The notes under the pieces are model-generated. The model worked only from the letters and a program-made list of their open reading frames with translations. It did not search any database and had not been told where the DNA came from. Both the position numbers and the translations under genes were made by a program. From assembly GCF_006716745.1 (NCBI RefSeq), contig NZ_VFPP01000001.1:1612001-1676000 (forward strand): DNA of 64,000 nt, in the 5' to 3' direction. Shown here piece by piece: positions 26,701 to 36,731 of the stretch (position 1 is its first letter; each line of letters begins with the position of its first letter). The stretch comes from Saccharothrix saharensis (GTDB taxonomy: Bacteria > Actinomycetota > Actinomycetes > Mycobacteriales > Pseudonocardiaceae).

Positions 26701-29700
26701 GTGAGCCGCTGGTCGCCGAACACGAGCGCGGTCGCGTCCGGGGTCCGGCGGGCTTGGGCGACGAGCAGGTCGGCGATGGTCTCGGACACCATCGGGTTGG
26801 TGCTGGCGTCCCACTCGGCCTCCAGCGCGCGCCGTTCGTGGTCGGGCAGCACGTCGAGGGTGCCGACCAGCGCGTCCGGTGCGTCGACCAGGCGGCGCAG
26901 GACGGTGGTGTACCGGGTGAGCAGGGCTTCGGCGGCGTCGGCGGCGAAGGTGTCCGGCCGGGACGCCAGCGTGACGCGGGTGCGGGCGCCGGGCGTGATG
27001 ATGAGGGTCAGGGGGAAGTGCGTGCCGTCCACGTTGGACACGTCGAGCACGCCGTGCCGGGACGCCAGCTCGCCCTGCCGGTCGTCGCCGTCGCCGGTGC
27101 GCAGCACGAACAGCGTGTCGAACAGCTGCCGGTGCCCGGCTTCCTGCTGGATCTCCCCCAGGCCGACGTGCTCGTAGGACATGAGCGCGGTCCGCTCGGC
27201 CTGGACGCGGCGCAGCAGCTCCAGCACGGTCTCGCGGGGGTCGAGGGCGATCCGGGTGGGGATGGTGTTGAGGAACATGCCGATGACGTGCTCGACGCCG
27301 TCGACCTCGACCGGGCGGCCCGCGACGGCGGTGCCGAACACCACGTCGTCCCGGCCGACCTGGCTCGCCAGCACCAGCGCCCACGCGGCGTTGAACACGG
27401 CGTTGGCGGTCAGGCCGTGCCGCCGGGCCTGCGCCCGGACGCGGTCGGTCAGCTCCTCGGTCAGCTCCTGGTGGACCTCGGCCGGGATGACCGGCTCGCG
27501 GGACCGGTCCGCGGGGGCGACCAGGGTCGGCTCGCGCAGGCCGGACAGGGCGGTGCGCCACGCGCGCAGCGCCGCGTCGTGGTCCTGCCGGGCCAGCCAC
27601 GCCAGGTAGTCGCGGTAGGAACCGGGCGGCGGGAGCTCGGCGTCGGCGTCGCGGTACAGCTCCAGCAGCTGCTCCAGGAACAGCCACGCCGACCAGCCGT
27701 CCCACAGGATCAGGTGGTGGGTGATGACGAGCCGGTCGCGGCCGTCGGGCAGCCGCAGCACCAGGAACCGGCACAGCGGCGGCGCGGCCAGGTCGAACCG
27801 CTCGCGCCGGTCGGCGGCCAGCAGGTCGGGCACGTCGGCGTGGTCGGCGTCGACCACGCGCAGCGGGATCTCCAGGCCGGGCGCGATGAACTGCACCGGT
27901 GCCGGCACGCCGTCGCTGGTGAACCCGGCCCGCAGGCTGGGGTTGCGCGCCAGGAGCACGGCGCCCGCGCGGCGCAGCCGGTCGACGTCCAGCCGGCCGG
28001 CGAAGTCCATCGTCTCCTGGGACAGGTAGACGTCGAGCGCGCCGGTGTCGTAGCTGGAGTGGAAGTACAGGCCTTCCTGCAACGGGGACAGCGGCCACAC
28101 GTCCTCCGCCTCGGGCAGGGCCGCGCGCTGCTCGTCGGTCAGCACGAGCAGCGGCGCGTCGTCGGCGGTGCCGTCCTCGGCCTGGACGGCGGCGAGCGCG
28201 GCGACCGTGCGGTGCTCGAACACGTCGCGAGGGCTGATCCCGATGCCCAGCCGGCGGGCCCGGGTGGACACCGCGATGGACGTGATGCTGTCGCCGCCGA
28301 GGGTGAAGAAGTCGTCGTCCACGCCCAGCTCGGCCAGGCCGAGGACGTCGGCGAACACCTCGCACAGCAGGCGTTCCCGCTCGGTCTCCGGCGCACGCCG
28401 TCCGGTCCTGTCCGGGGTGGGCGAGGGCAGCGCGTTCTGGTCGAGCTTGCCGCTGGGGGTGAGCGGGAAGTCCGGCAGGGCCACGACCGCGTGCGGGACC
28501 ATCGCGGCGGGCAGGGCGTCGGCGATCCCGGCCCGCACCGCGTCCAGGTCGACGTCGGCGGGCGTCACGTACGCCAGGAGCCGGTTGTCGCGGGCGATGA
28601 CCGCGGTCCGCGCCACGCCGGGCAGCGCGACCAACGCCGACTCGACCTCGCCGAGCTCGATCCGGTTGCCGCGCACCTTGACCTGGCGGTCGGTGCGGCC
28701 CAGGTAGACGAGCGCGCCGTCGGCGCGGCGCACGACCAGGTCGCCCGTGCGGTACATGCGGTCGCCGGGCGCGCCGAACGGGTCGGCGACGAACCGCTGC
28801 GCGGTGAGCGCGGACCGGCCGTGGTAGCCCAGCGCGAGCTGGACGCCCGCCAGGTACAGCTCGCCCGGCACGTTCGCCGGGACGGGCCGCAGGAACGGGT
28901 CGAGCACGTGCAGCCGGGTGTTCCAGACCGGGCGGCCGATCGGCACGGCGTGGTCCGGCGCGCCGTCGTACTCGAAGTGCGTGACGTCGACGGCGGCTTC
29001 GGTGGGGCCGTAGAGGTTGTGCAGCGGCACGCCGGTGAGGGCGCGCCAGCGGGCGGCGACCTCGCCGGTCAACGCCTCGCCGCTGCTGAACGCGCGGCGC
29101 AGGCTCGTCGACCACGCCGCGTCCTCGTGCACCTCGGGCACGGTCAGGAACGCGGCCAGCATCGACGGCACGAAGTGCAGGGTGGTGACGCGCTCGCGGC
29201 GGATCAGGTCGGCGAGGTAGGCGGGGTCGCGGTGGCCGTCCGGCTTGGCGAGCACGACGGCCGCGCCCTCGCACAGGGCCCAGAAGAACTCCCACACCGA
29301 GACGTCGAAGCTGGACGGGGTCTTCTGCAGCACGCGGTCGTCGGCGGTGAGGCGGTACTCGTGCTGCATCCACGCCAGCCGGTTGACGATGGCGCGGTGC
29401 GTGACGACGACGCCCTTGGGCCGCCCGGTCGAGCCGGAGGTGTAGATGAGGTAGGCGGGCCGGTCCGGGTGCGGCGCGGGGAGTTCGCCCTGAGGTGCTC
29501 CCGTGTCGGCGCAGTCCTCGGGCCGGACGACGGCGGTCGCGCCCGAGTCGGCCAGCATGAACTCGACGCGGTCGGCCGGGTAGTCGAGGTCGAGCGGCAG
29601 GTAGGCGGCGCCGGCCTTGAGCACGCCCAGCAGGGCCACCATCAGCTCGGCGGAGCGCGGCACGGCGACCGCGACGACGTCGTGGCCGTGCAGCCTGTGG

Positions 29701-32700
29701 GCCAGCGCGGTGGAGCGCCGGTCCAGTTCGGCGTAGGTGAGGGTGACGTCGTCGTGGACGACGGCGGTCGCGTCGGGGGTGAGGGCGGTCCGGGCGGCGA
29801 TCCGGCTGACGAGCGTGCCTTCGGGGACGTCGGCGGCGGTGTCGTTGAGCTGCCGGAGCCACTCGGTCTCGGCGGTGGTGACGAGGTCGAGGCTCGCGAC
29901 CGGCCGGTCCGGGGTGGTGGCGAACGCGGACAGCAGGCGGACCAGCCGTTCGGCCAGGGACGCGGCTTCGGCGTCGGGGACGCGGTGCTTGAGGCGCAGT
30001 TCGATGCGGTCGCCGGGCAGGACGATCAGCGCCAGGGGGTAGTGCACCTGGTCGCGGATCTCCACGTCGTCGACCACGTCGGGGAAGTTCTCGACCACGA
30101 CGAGGGTGTCGAACAGCTCGCCGTGCCCGGTGACGCGCTGGATCTCGGCCAGGCCCAGGTGCTGGTGGTCCAGCAGCCGCGCCTGCTCGGCCTGCAGGTG
30201 GGTGAGGACGGTCGCGAGGCCGTCGTCCCCCCGCCACCGCTGGCGGACGGGCACGGTGTTGATGAACAGCCCGACCGCGTTCTCGATCCCGGGCACCTCG
30301 GCCGGGCGCCCGGCCACGGTGGTGCCGTAGACGACGTCGGCCCGCCCCGTGAGGCCGCCGAGGAGCAGGCCCCACGCGCCGTGCAGCACGGTGCTGAGCG
30401 TCAGACCACGCCGCCGCGCCTGGCCGACCAGCGCCGCGCTCAGCTCGGCGGGCAGCTTCACCCGGTGCTGTCCGTGCCGCGGCGACACCTCACCCACCGG
30501 GGCCGCCTCGCGGAGACCCCCGCCCAGAGCTGCGCGGGCGTCCCCGCCAAGGGGACCCCTGTTCTTATTCTCCCACCGGGGTACGACAATTCCGGCGACC
30601 AGCGTCGGCTCGTCCACATCGGACAGCGCAGCGCGCCAAGCGGCGTGCGCCGCGTCGCGGTCACGGCTCGCCAGCCACGCGAAGTAGTGCCGGTGGTCGA
30701 CCGGCTCCACCCGGCCACCCACCAGCTCCCGCCGCAGCAAGCCGACCGACCACCCGTCCAGCAGGATGTGGTGCAGCGTCAGCACCAGCCGGTCGCCGTG
30801 CCGGGCCGCCCGCATCAGCGGCGGCCGGGAGAGGTCGAACGGCTCGGCCCGTTCCGCCGCCAGCACGGCCTCGACGTCGTCACCGGCCGGGTACTCGCGC
30901 CACGGCAGCGCCAGCGCGTCCGCGATCACCTGCTCCACGCGCCCGCGGTCGGTCTGGCGGAACCCCGCGCGCAGCAACGGGTGCCGGTCCAGCAGGCCCT
31001 GCACCGCCTCCCGGTCCACGTCCAGGCTCAGCACCTCCTGCACCACGTACGAGTCGTCCGCGTCGTACTGCGCGTGGAAGAAGAAGCCCTCCTGCAACGG
31101 TGACGCCGGCAGCACGTCCGACGAGAACCCGTCCAGGGAGACCTCCGTCCCGACCGCGCGGGCGACCCGCGCCAACCCGGCCACGGTCCGGTGCTCGAAC
31201 ACCTCGCGCGGCGTGAACTCCAGGCCCGCCGCCCGCGCCCGCGACACCAGCTGCATCGTGACGATGCTGTCGCCGCCCAGCTCGAAGAAGTTGTCGTGGA
31301 CGCCCGGCGTCAACCCCAGCACGGCCTCGACCAGGTCCACCAGCACCTGCTCGACCGGGTTCGTGGCCGGCGCGTCACCGCCGAGCGCGGTCCAGTCCGG
31401 CTCCGGCAGCGCCGCCCGGTCCAGCTTGCCGTTCGGCGTCAGCGGCAGCGGCCCGGCCACCGGCACCACCACGGACGGCACCATGTAGTCCGGCAGCGCC
31501 GCGGCGACGTGCTCCCGCGCGTCCACCGGCGCGACCGAGCCGACCACGTACGCGACGAGCCGCTTCACCCGCCGGTGGTCCTCCCGCACCAGGACGGCGG
31601 CCTGCGCGACGCCGGGGTGCGCCATGAGCGCGCTCTCGACCTCGCCCGGCTCGATCCGGAACCCGCGGATCTTCACCTGGCCGTCGGAGCGGCCCAGGAA
31701 GTCCAGGTTCCCGTCCGCGCGCCACCGCGCCCGGTCGCCGGTCCGGTACATCCGCGCGCCGGGCGCCCCGAACGGGTCGGCCACGAACCGGGACGCGGTC
31801 AGCGCCGCCTGCCCCCGGTAGCCCCGCGCGAGCCCGCGCCCGCCGACGTACAGCTCGCCCTCCACGCCCACCGGCACCGGCCGCAACGCCGAGTCCAGCA
31901 CGTAGCAGCGGGTGTTCGGGTCCGGCACGCCGATCGGCACCGGGCCGGTCCAGTCCGGCTTCGCGGGCCACAGCGTGGAGTTCACGGTCGCCTCGGTGAG
32001 GCCGTAGGCCGCCACGACCCGCAGCCGCCGCGCCCACCGGGCGATCAGCTCGGTCGGCACCGTCTCCGTGCCCACGACCAGCACCGCGCCCGCGGGCAGC
32101 TCGCACTCCGGCGGCAGCGCCGCGACCAGCGACGGCGGCAGGATCATGTGCGTGGCCTCGTGCGCGGCGATGTAGGAGGTCAGCTCGTCGCCCGCGACGC
32201 GGCGGTGCGACGGCACGACGACCGCCCGCCCGCCGACGCCCAACGACATGCACAGGTCCCACACGGCCACGTCGAACCCGACGGACGCGAACTGCACCAC
32301 CCGGCTGTCCGGGGTGATCCCGATCCGGTCCACGGCCGTCGCGATGAGGCTGCCGATGCCCTCGTGCGTGACGACGACGCCCTTGGGCCGGCCGGTCGAG
32401 CCGGACGTGTAGATCACGTACGCGGCCTGGTCGAGCGCGATCGGAAGGCCCAGGTCGGAGCCGTCGGCGGGCAGGTCGAACCGGGTCTCCGGCGTGATCA
32501 CGAGCTTCGCGCCCGCGTCGGACACCATGTGGTCGACGCGGTCGCGCGGGTGGTCGAGGTCCAGCGGCAGGTAGGCCGCGCCCGCCTTCATCACCGCGAG
32601 CAGCGTCACGACCAGGTCGGCCGAGCGGGGCAGGGCCACGCCCACGACGTCCTCGGCTCCCACGCCCGCCGCGACGAGCGCGCGGGCCAGCCGGTTCGCG

Positions 32701-34055
32701 GCGGTGTTCAGCTCGGCGTAGGTCAGCGACACGTCCTCGCACACCACCGCGACGGCGTCGGGGCGCAGCGCGGCCTGGCGTTCGACCGCACCCGGCCACG
32801 TCACCTCGTCCACCTCGCGCGGCGCCGTGCCGAAGTCGAGCAGCCGGGCGCGTTCGTCGTCGTCGACCAGGTCGATCAGCGCCACCGGCTGGTCGGGGTC
32901 GGCGTCGAGCACGCGCAGGAACCGCCGCTGGTGGTCGGCCAGCTCGTCGGGCGTGCACACGGCGGCGTTCGCCTCGAACGTCACGACGAGCCTGCCGTCG
33001 GCGCGCTGGAGGAACGACGTGGTCAGGTCGTTGACCGGGCCCAGCGACAGCATGTGGAACGCGGGGTCGAGGTCGGCGAACCCCATCTCGCGACCGAAGC
33101 CCAGGTAGTTGACCGTCGGCCCGACCAGCTCGGGGATGCCGTCGCGCAGGCCGAGTTCGCGGGCCAGGTCCTCGCCGCGGTAGGCGCTGTGCGGGACGAC
33201 CTCGCGGATCTCGCGGTCCACGGCGGCGATCAGGTCGGTGATGGTGGTGCCCGGTCGCACGGTGACGCGCAGCGGCAGCACGGTGGACGCCATGCCGGGC
33301 GTGACCCGGCTGACCGCGTCCCGCCGCCCGGTCACCGGCATCGCCAGCACCAGGTCGGTCGCGCCGGTCACGCGGTGGGCGTAGGCGGCGACGGCGGCGA
33401 ACACCTGCCGGGAGGACAACGGGTTCGGCAGCTCGACGGTGCGGCGGATGACCTCGCGCACCTGCCCGGCGGCCCGCGGCACGAGCCGCACCGGCTCGGG
33501 GTGGTCGGCCATCTTCGCGTGCCAGAACGCGCGGTCCGCCTCGCGGGCCGGTGACCCGCGGTAGGCCAGGTCGGCGTCGACCAGCGCCTGCACCGGCTTC
33601 GGCCGCGGCTCGGCGGAACCCTCGTACAGCTCGCCGGCCCGTCTGGTGATCAGCACGCAGCCGTACGCGTCGACCACCAGGTGGTGGTAGCGCTGGTACC
33701 AGAGCACGTGGTCGTCGGCGATGCGCAGCAGCGCGTGGTGGAACAGCGGACCGTCGGCGATGTCGGTCAGCCGGGCCATGTCGTCGTCCATCCACGCCCG
33801 CGCGTCGGCCACGGAGTCGAACGACAGCAGCGTGACGTCGGTGGTCGGCGGCGCCGGGACCTGGCCGTCCTCGGTGAAGCGGACGTGCAGCGCGCCGGTC
33901 TCGCCGACCACCTGCCGGACCGCCGCCTCCAGCCGGTCGTGGTCGACCGGACCGCGCAGCTCCAGGTACCAGGCGACGTTGTAGACGGGGTTGTCGGGCT
34001 CCAGCTGCTGTGCCAACCAGACACCGGTCTGAGCACCGGTCAAGGGCAGCGCCAT
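20766..34055 (-). CDS. Four-module NRPS for an erythrochelin-like hydroxamate siderophore
   Basis: This 4429-residue protein has domain order C1-A1-T1-C2-A2-T2-C3-A3-T3-C4-A4-T4-C5, without epimerase or thioesterase. C-domain motifs: HHLVVDAYG (~res 123), HHILLDGWS (~1096), [10 protein letters not shown] (~2115), HHITTDEWS (~3137). C5 has SYLAVDEWS (~4150), without the histidine pair. T domains: GGDSI (~925, ~1922), GGHS (~2952, ~3983). Codes read by hand: A1 D-V-W-I-V-G-A-V-N-K (unassigned), A2 DVWHFSLVDK (Ser), A3 DMENLGLINK (N5-hydroxyornithine type), A4 D-V-F-I-L-G-A-V-N-K (close to A1). The order X–Ser–hOrn–X is that of erythrochelin (acyl-hOrn, Ser, hOrn, acyl-hOrn), released as a diketopiperazine. 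The ATG at 34055 has GGGAAGG upstream. Confidence 0.93.
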   Translation of the reverse strand: MALPLTGAQTGVWLAQQLEPDNPVYNVAWYLELRGPVDHDRLEAAVRQVVGETGALHVRFTEDGQVPAPPTTDVTLLSFDSVADARAWMDDDMARLTDIADGPLFHHALLRIADDHVLWYQRYHHLVVDAYGCVLITRRAGELYEGSAEPRPKPVQALVDADLAYRGSPAREADRAFWHAKMADHPEPVRLVPRAAGQVREVIRRTVELPNPLSSRQVFAAVAAYAHRVTGATDLVLAMPVTGRRDAVSRVTPGMASTVLPLRVTVRPGTTITDLIAAVDREIREVVPHSAYRGEDLARELGLRDGIPELVGPTVNYLGFGREMGFADLDPAFHMLSLGPVNDLTTSFLQRADGRLVVTFEANAAVCTPDELADHQRRFLRVLDADPDQPVALIDLVDDDERARLLDFGTAPREVDEVTWPGAVERQAALRPDAVAVVCEDVSLTYAELNTAANRLARALVAAGVGAEDVVGVALPRSADLVVTLLAVMKAGAAYLPLDLDHPRDRVDHMVSDAGAKLVITPETRFDLPADGSDLGLPIALDQAAYVIYTSGSTGRPKGVVVTHEGIGSLIATAVDRIGITPDSRVVQFASVGFDVAVWDLCMSLGVGGRAVVVPSHRRVAGDELTSYIAAHEATHMILPPSLVAALPPECELPAGAVLVVGTETVPTELIARWARRLRVVAAYGLTEATVNSTLWPAKPDWTGPVPIGVPDPNTRCYVLDSALRPVPVGVEGELYVGGRGLARGYRGQAALTASRFVADPFGAPGARMYRTGDRARWRADGNLDFLGRSDGQVKIRGFRIEPGEVESALMAHPGVAQAAVLVREDHRRVKRLVAYVVGSVAPVDAREHVAAALPDYMVPSVVVPVAGPLPLTPNGKLDRAALPEPDWTALGGDAPATNPVEQVLVDLVEAVLGLTPGVHDNFFELGGDSIVTMQLVSRARAAGLEFTPREVFEHRTVAGLARVARAVGTEVSLDGFSSDVLPASPLQEGFFFHAQYDADDSYVVQEVLSLDVDREAVQGLLDRHPLLRAGFRQTDRGRVEQVIADALALPWREYPAGDDVEAVLAAERAEPFDLSRPPLMRAARHGDRLVLTLHHILLDGWSVGLLRRELVGGRVEPVDHRHYFAWLASRDRDAAHAAWRAALSDVDEPTLVAGIVVPRWENKNRGPLGGDARAALGGGLREAAPVGEVSPRHGQHRVKLPAELSAALVGQARRRGLTLSTVLHGAWGLLLGGLTGRADVVYGTTVAGRPAEVPGIENAVGLFINTVPVRQRWRGDDGLATVLTHLQAEQARLLDHQHLGLAEIQRVTGHGELFDTLVVVENFPDVVDDVEIRDQVHYPLALIVLPGDRIELRLKHRVPDAEAASLAERLVRLLSAFATTPDRPVASLDLVTTAETEWLRQLNDTAADVPEGTLVSRIAARTALTPDATAVVHDDVTLTYAELDRRSTALAHRLHGHDVVAVAVPRSAELMVALLGVLKAGAAYLPLDLDYPADRVEFMLADSGATAVVRPEDCADTGAPQGELPAPHPDRPAYLIYTSGSTGRPKGVVVTHRAIVNRLAWMQHEYRLTADDRVLQKTPSSFDVSVWEFFWALCEGAAVVLAKPDGHRDPAYLADLIRRERVTTLHFVPSMLAAFLTVPEVHEDAAWSTSLRRAFSSGEALTGEVAARWRALTGVPLHNLYGPTEAAVDVTHFEYDGAPDHAVPIGRPVWNTRLHVLDPFLRPVPANVPGELYLAGVQLALGYHGRSALTAQRFVADPFGAPGDRMYRTGDLVVRRADGALVYLGRTDRQVKVRGNRIELGEVESALVALPGVARTAVIARDNRLLAYVTPADVDLDAVRAGIADALPAAMVPHAVVALPDFPLTPSGKLDQNALPSPTPDRTGRRAPETERERLLCEVFADVLGLAELGVDDDFFTLGGDSITSIAVSTRARRLGIGISPRDVFEHRTVAALAAVQAEDGTADDAPLLVLTDEQRAALPEAEDVWPLSPLQEGLYFHSSYDTGALDVYLSQETMDFAGRLDVDRLRRAGAVLLARNPSLRAGFTSDGVPAPVQFIAPGLEIPLRVVDADHADVPDLLAADRRERFDLAAPPLCRFLVLRLPDGRDRLVITHHLILWDGWSAWLFLEQLLELYRDADAELPPPGSYRDYLAWLARQDHDAALRAWRTALSGLREPTLVAPADRSREPVIPAEVHQELTEELTDRVRAQARRHGLTANAVFNAAWALVLASQVGRDDVVFGTAVAGRPVEVDGVEHVIGMFLNTIPTRIALDPRETVLELLRRVQAERTALMSYEHVGLGEIQQEAGHRQLFDTLFVLRTGDGDDRQGELASRHGVLDVSNVDGTHFPLTLIITPGARTRVTLASRPDTFAADAAEALLTRYTTVLRRLVDAPDALVGTLDVLPDHERRALEAEWDASTNPMVSETIADLLVAQARRTPDATALVFGDQRLTYAELQDRIDTLARLLISRGAGPERVVALALPRTTEMVVALFAVLRTGAAYLPLDLDHPADRLLLMIEDTAPLCVLSTTAVGLVPDALCVDDLPPAPDEVEWPTFSLDHPAYVIYTSGSTGRPKGVVTPYRGLTNMQLNHQRAIFAPAIAAAGGRRLRIAHTVSFAFDMSWEELLWLVEGHEVHVCDEELRRDAAALVAYCDEHLIDVVNVTPTYAQLLIEEGLLEGHVPALVLLGGEAVPESVWQRLRDTPGTYGYNLYGPTEYTINTLGASTEDSETATVGKAIRNTRAYVLDAHLRPVPPGSPGELYIAGVGLARGYHDRFGLTAERFVADPYGPPGTRMYRTGDLVRARRDGNLDFLGRTDDQVKIRGYRVELGEVESALAAQPGVTHAAVVVDAGPGGVKRLIGYVVSAVDTASLREELKLSLPDYMVPAAITAVDALPLTVNGKLDVRALPKPVVTGAASSRAASTRAEEVLCGLFAEVLGVPSVGVDDNFFDLGGHSLLATRLVSRARTALGAELAIRDLFDAPTVAGLALRAGGGSVRPPLVPVERPAELPLSSAQQRLWLIQQMEGTSAAYNFPLVFTLHGPLDVAALTAAVGDVVDRHEALRTVFGEREGTPFQRVLHDVTPVVVVRSAGAEDVPGIVRDEVERPFDLRAELPLRVTIASLAPEEHLVVILLHHITTDEWSDRPFLRDLATAYRARRTGAAPAWEPLPVQYADYTVWQRDVLDVVGEEQLDFWAKALAGAPEELELPVDRPRPGRPTFRGADLEVEFPAELTDGLRALAQASGASMFMVLQAAVAALLGRLGAGDDIPLGAPIAGRTDEALDDLVGFFVNTLVLRADLSGDPGFTELVARVKETSLAAFSHQDVPFEAVVDRVNPTRSAARNPLFQVMVGYHSRGGDAGSFDGLPVTWVGHETTTAKFDLVFSFTEVVDGPVTCRLEYATDLFDRVTAQRLGARLTTLVGAVVAKPTAPVSAVDLLAPDERRRVVDEFNRTARVVPEESFTTLFARCVAAKPDAVAVVDRTRSVSYAWLDDRSNRIAGLLAARGVGHESVVGIAVPKSADMVAAVLAVLKLGAAYLPLDLSHPADRIAYMIGDSAAALVVTTQAAPVPDVAEVLLLDSDAVRDELAAGPGAVAATGPRSLDSAMYVIYTSGSTGRPKGVVVPHEGIASLAATAIDRMGLTEDSRVLQFASVGFDVAVFELTMALCVGGRLVFAPDEVRVAGPELTDFLRDRRITHMILPPSLVSALPADCELPEGSTVLVGTETVPPDVIGRWAGRLNLLAAYGLTEATVNSTLWKAVPEWDTAVPIGVPDPNTTVYVLDDRLRPVPPGVVGELYVSGRGLARGYTGQAALTASRFVASPFGPPGARMYRTGDRARWRADGNLDFLGRVDTQVKIRGFRIELGEIEAALARHPAVAQAAVLADRTGDVTRLVGYVVGATEDDLRAFVAERLPEYMVPATVVFLDGPLPLTPNGKLDRRALPRPDWSALTGDDRPVTPEQKAIAELFAEILGVSPGIHDNFFGLGGHSMASMRLVGKIRSVFGVDIALRDVFDSPTVAGLAGRLTGATSARPPLRRFDRPVDLPLAPVQRGPVVWDHALALRARTPFDVPALLAAHADVVGRHEPLRTVLDGDVQRAVAVPPLEVEPVVALDEALTAFAAEPVEPGRPPVRARLVVDASGAQALLLTMSYLAVDEWSVVPLFRDLQHAYAARRRGEAPQWTELPVTYADYTLWSLEVVESVGEEQRAFWREALRGLPVLDLPCSGERRPGRHPAGVVPFTLPAALHAAVDRLAAKTGTSMFMVVQAAVAAALTPYGTDLPIGTMVAGRTEEALSDLVGCFFNRVVLRTDTAGHPTYAELLARVRATDLAAFEHADVPVPVEPQVMIVHHEKAVLSALEGGTGSLVAVPTGTTPAELTVSFYEPQDDGPVPCYLAYATDLFTPDTAQHLVDAVLAHLHHATTDPDRRITP

Positions 34056-34097
34056 GGTCACAACCTTCCCGTTCCTTCCCGACTTCCCCGCACACAC

Positions 34098-34137
34098 ACC
34101 GCGGGTGGGGATGCGCGACGGCACCCCCACCCGCGGT
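34098..34137 (-). terminator. Intercistronic hairpin between binding protein and NRPS
   Basis: ACCGCGGGTGGGG (34098–34110) pairs perfectly with CCCCACCCGCGGT (34125–34137) around 14 bases. It lies just after the binding-protein stop and 43 bases before the NRPS start. It may partly terminate or process the transcript, so that the binding protein is made in excess over the synthetase. Confidence 0.7.
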
Positions 34138-34148
34138 GGACCGCCGAA

Positions 34149-35159
34149 CTAGTTCTTGATCGCTTCGAGCAGCGGCACGACCTGCTCGATGCCGTAGGGC
34201 ACGCTCAGCACCGTGTTGAACGACATGGCCGCGCCGATCGGCGGGTCCATGTAGGTGAGGAACAGGTCGCGCTTCTCGGTGACGACCTTCAGCCGCTGGT
34301 AGGCGGGCACGGACTTGACCCGCTCCCACGCGCTCTGGTCGAACATCAGCCACACCAGCCGGTCGGCGTCGAGCAGGTCGAACCGCTCCTCGCTGAACTC
34401 GGCCACGTTCATCTGGCCGGCCAGCGTGCCGATCTCGTCGACGAGGGTGAAGCCCAGCTCCTTCATGAAGATGGCCTTCGGGTCGGTCGGGGCGAACGCG
34501 GAGTACTGGCCGGGCTTGAAGCTGTCGGCCACCACCATCGTCTTGCCGGCCCACTCGGGGTGCGCGGCCTTGGCCTCGCCGAACTTCTTCGCCACGCCGT
34601 CGATCAGCGCCCGCGCTTCCTCTTCCTTGCCCAGCGCCTTGCCGATGTGCAGGGTCTGGTCCTGCCACGGCGCGGCGTAGTCGGGGAACGCCTTGGGCTG
34701 CGCGACCACGGGCGCGATCTTGGACAGCGTGTCGTACTGCTCCTGCTTCATGCCGGAGTAGACCGCGAGGATCAGGTCGGGCTTGAGCGCGGCGACCTTC
34801 TCCAGGTTGTACTCGTCGCGCTCGCCGACGATCTCCGGCTGGGTGCTGCCCCAGAGTTCCTTGGTCCACGGCCAGTTGCCGAAGGGCCGCTCCTTGAACC
34901 AGTCCACGACGCCGACCGGCTTGACGCCCAGGGCCAGCACGGGCTCCTGGTCGGACAGGCCGAGCGTGACGACCTTCTTCGGCTCCGCCTTGATCTCGGT
35001 GGTGCCGTACTTGTGCTCGACCGAGACCGGGAACGCGCCGGTGGAGGCGGTGTCGGTCGTGCTCGTCCCGCCGGAGCCGGCGTCGCCGCCGCCCCCGCAG
35101 GCGGCCAGCGCCAGCGCTGCGGCCGAGACGACCGCGACCAGCTTGAACTTCGTGGACAT
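34149..35159 (-). CDS. Iron-siderophore ABC transporter substrate-binding lipoprotein
   Basis: This 336-residue protein has a signal peptide ending in the lipobox L-A-A-C (around residue 20), then a Ser/Thr/Gly linker. The FepB/FhuD-type (class III) binding fold follows: VVTLGLSDQEPVLALGVKPVG, PEIVGERDEYNLEKVAALKPDLIL and a long connecting helix. It should bind the ferric siderophore outside the membrane; the matching permease and ATPase are not in this window. An iron box lies 47–65 bases upstream of the start. Confidence 0.93.
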   Translation of the reverse strand: MSTKFKLVAVVSAAALALAACGGGGDAGSGGTSTTDTASTGAFPVSVEHKYGTTEIKAEPKKVVTLGLSDQEPVLALGVKPVGVVDWFKERPFGNWPWTKELWGSTQPEIVGERDEYNLEKVAALKPDLILAVYSGMKQEQYDTLSKIAPVVAQPKAFPDYAAPWQDQTLHIGKALGKEEEARALIDGVAKKFGEAKAAHPEWAGKTMVVADSFKPGQYSAFAPTDPKAIFMKELGFTLVDEIGTLAGQMNVAEFSEERFDLLDADRLVWLMFDQSAWERVKSVPAYQRLKVVTEKRDLFLTYMDPPIGAAMSFNTVLSVPYGIEQVVPLLEAIKN

Positions 35160-35205
35160 CAGGGTTTCCCTTTCGGCAGGCGCGTCGGCGCGCCGTGATA
35201 CCAGG

Positions 35206-35224
35206 TTAGGTTTGCGTAACCTAA
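35206..35224. promoter_or_regulatory. IdeR/DmdR-type iron box
   Basis: TTAGGTTTGCGTAACCTAA matches 16 of 19 positions of the actinobacterial consensus TTAGGTTAGGCTAACCTAA. It lies between the ornithine hydroxylase stop and the binding-protein start, and should repress the binding protein and NRPS when iron is sufficient. Confidence 0.9.
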
Positions 35225-35240
35225 CAAACGGAGGGGCGTT

Positions 35241-36593
35241 TCAGCTCACCCGTGAGACGCTGATCGCGTATTCGGGCTGCGAGGGCACCGCCGCGGGGAC
35301 GGCTTCGGGCACCACCGGGGTGCGGCGGTCGAGGACGGACCGGAGGATCTCCCCCACCCGCACGGACGTGTTGGACAGCAGCGACGACGAGATGCCGTGC
35401 GTGTGCTCGGTGCCGCCCTGCAGGTACAGGCCGGCCAGCAGGTCGTCATCGGTGGCCAGGCGGTAGTCGCGGCCGACGCTCAGCCTGCCCTGCGCGTCCC
35501 GGGCGCAGCGCCCGGCCAGCCCGCCCAGCAGCGCGGTCGGGTCGGCCTCGCGGTAGCCGGTGGCGTAGACGATCGCGTCGGCGTCGAGCACCTCGCGCGC
35601 GCCGGTGGCCAACGACTCCACGGTCACCGCCACGCCGTCCGCGCGGTCGTCCAGCTCGGCCACGCGGGAGAGGTTGAGCAGCCGCAACCGCTGCCGCCCC
35701 ACCACCTTCTCCCGGTACACCCGCCGGTACAGCTCGGCGATCAGGTCGTGGTCGACCACCGCGTAGTTGGTGTTGCCGTGGTAGTCCATGAGCTTGCGCT
35801 TGACCGGCTCGGGCGCGGCGAAGTAGTCGTCCACGGCGGCCGGGTCGAAGATCCGGTTCGCGAACGGGCTGTCGTCGGCGGGGCTGTAGCCGTAGCGCGC
35901 GAACACCGCGCACACCTCGGCCGACGGGAACCGGTCGTGCAGGAACGCGGTGACCTCCGCACCGCTCTGCCCCGCGCCGACCACGACCAGTCGGCGGGGG
36001 TCGGCCAGGGACTCGACGCGGTGCAGGAAGTCCCGGTTGTGCCACACGCGCTCGGAGGCGTGCACGCCCTCGGGCAGCGCCGGGCGCAGTCCGGTGGCCA
36101 GCACCAGGTTGCGGGCGCGGCGCACCTCCACCTCGCCCGCCGCCGTGGTCGAGACGACGTCGAAGTGCGTGATCACGCCACCCTCGGCCACCGGCCGCAC
36201 GTCCACCACGTCGTGGCCGTAGGACACCAGGTCGTCCACGCGCCCGGCGGCCCACTCGAAGTAGTCGTGGAACTCGACCCGCAGCGGGAACAGGTTCTTG
36301 TGGTTGATGAAGTCGACCAGCCTGCCCCTGCCGTGCAGGTAGCTCAGGAAGGTGAAGGTGCTGTTCGGGTTGCGCAGGGTCACCAGGTCCTTGAGGAACG
36401 ACACCTGCATGGTCGCGTCCTCGATCAGCATCCCGCGGTGCCAGCCGAACCGGGGCTGCCGTTCCAGGAAGTGGGCGGTCACCACGTCTTCGGCACGCGC
36501 GGTGGCGTTGTACTCGGTGACGGCGATCGCGAGGGCCAGGTTGGAAGGCCCGAAGCCGACGCCGAGGACGTCGAAGACCGGTGGCTGTGGCAT
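35241..36593 (-). CDS. L-ornithine N5-monooxygenase (SidA/PvdA family)
   Basis: This 450-residue enzyme has the FAD site VGFGPSNLALA, the family segment FGWHRGMLIEDATMQVSFLK and D-L-V-T-L-R-N-P, the NADPH site VVVGAGQSGAEV and a late YATGYREADP. It hydroxylates the side-chain nitrogen of ornithine in the cytoplasm, giving the N-hydroxyornithine that the NRPS (A3 code DMENLGLINK) needs; acylation yields the hydroxamate iron ligands. It is divergent from the ABC pair, with an iron box in the shared promoter. Confidence 0.95.
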   Translation of the reverse strand: MPQPPVFDVLGVGFGPSNLALAIAVTEYNATARAEDVVTAHFLERQPRFGWHRGMLIEDATMQVSFLKDLVTLRNPNSTFTFLSYLHGRGRLVDFINHKNLFPLRVEFHDYFEWAAGRVDDLVSYGHDVVDVRPVAEGGVITHFDVVSTTAAGEVEVRRARNLVLATGLRPALPEGVHASERVWHNRDFLHRVESLADPRRLVVVGAGQSGAEVTAFLHDRFPSAEVCAVFARYGYSPADDSPFANRIFDPAAVDDYFAAPEPVKRKLMDYHGNTNYAVVDHDLIAELYRRVYREKVVGRQRLRLLNLSRVAELDDRADGVAVTVESLATGAREVLDADAIVYATGYREADPTALLGGLAGRCARDAQGRLSVGRDYRLATDDDLLAGLYLQGGTEHTHGISSSLLSNTSVRVGEILRSVLDRRTPVVPEAVPAAVPSQPEYAISVSRVS

Positions 36594-36629
36594 GGCTGTC
36601 CCATCGGTGCGACTACAGGGTGATCGAAC

Positions 36630-36648
36630 TTTGGTTACCCTAACCTAA
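36630..36648. promoter_or_regulatory. IdeR/DmdR-type iron box (hydroxylase promoter)
   Basis: Read on the minus strand, TTAGGTTAGGGTAACCAAA matches 17 of 19 consensus positions. It is 37–55 bases upstream of the ornithine hydroxylase ATG. Confidence 0.9.
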
Positions 36649-36687
36649 GTTGATCCTCCGCGGGAGTGATCCAGGCCTCTCTCGTGT

Positions 36688-36706
36688 TTAGGGTAGCCTC
36701 ACCTGA
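36688..36706. promoter_or_regulatory. IdeR/DmdR-type iron box (ABC pair promoter)
   Basis: TTAGGGTAGCCTCACCTGA matches 15 of 19 consensus positions. It lies 26–44 bases before the GTG of the first ABC gene, which argues that the start is at 36732 and not further upstream. Confidence 0.75.
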
Positions 36707-36731
36707 CACTCAGCGGAAGGCGGGCACCGGG

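Noticed and set aside
22968..31103. Plus-strand open frame of more than 8 kb opposite the siderophore NRPS
   Set aside because: It mirrors GC-rich codon structure of the NRPS, is composed of His/Arg/Gly/Val-rich nonsense without any domain, and has no ribosome site. Only the minus strand shows NRPS motifs.
20766..34055. Coelichelin-type synthetase
   Set aside because: Coelichelin needs a Thr code and a three-module NRPS. Here the order is X–Ser–hOrn–X with four modules, fitting erythrochelin better.
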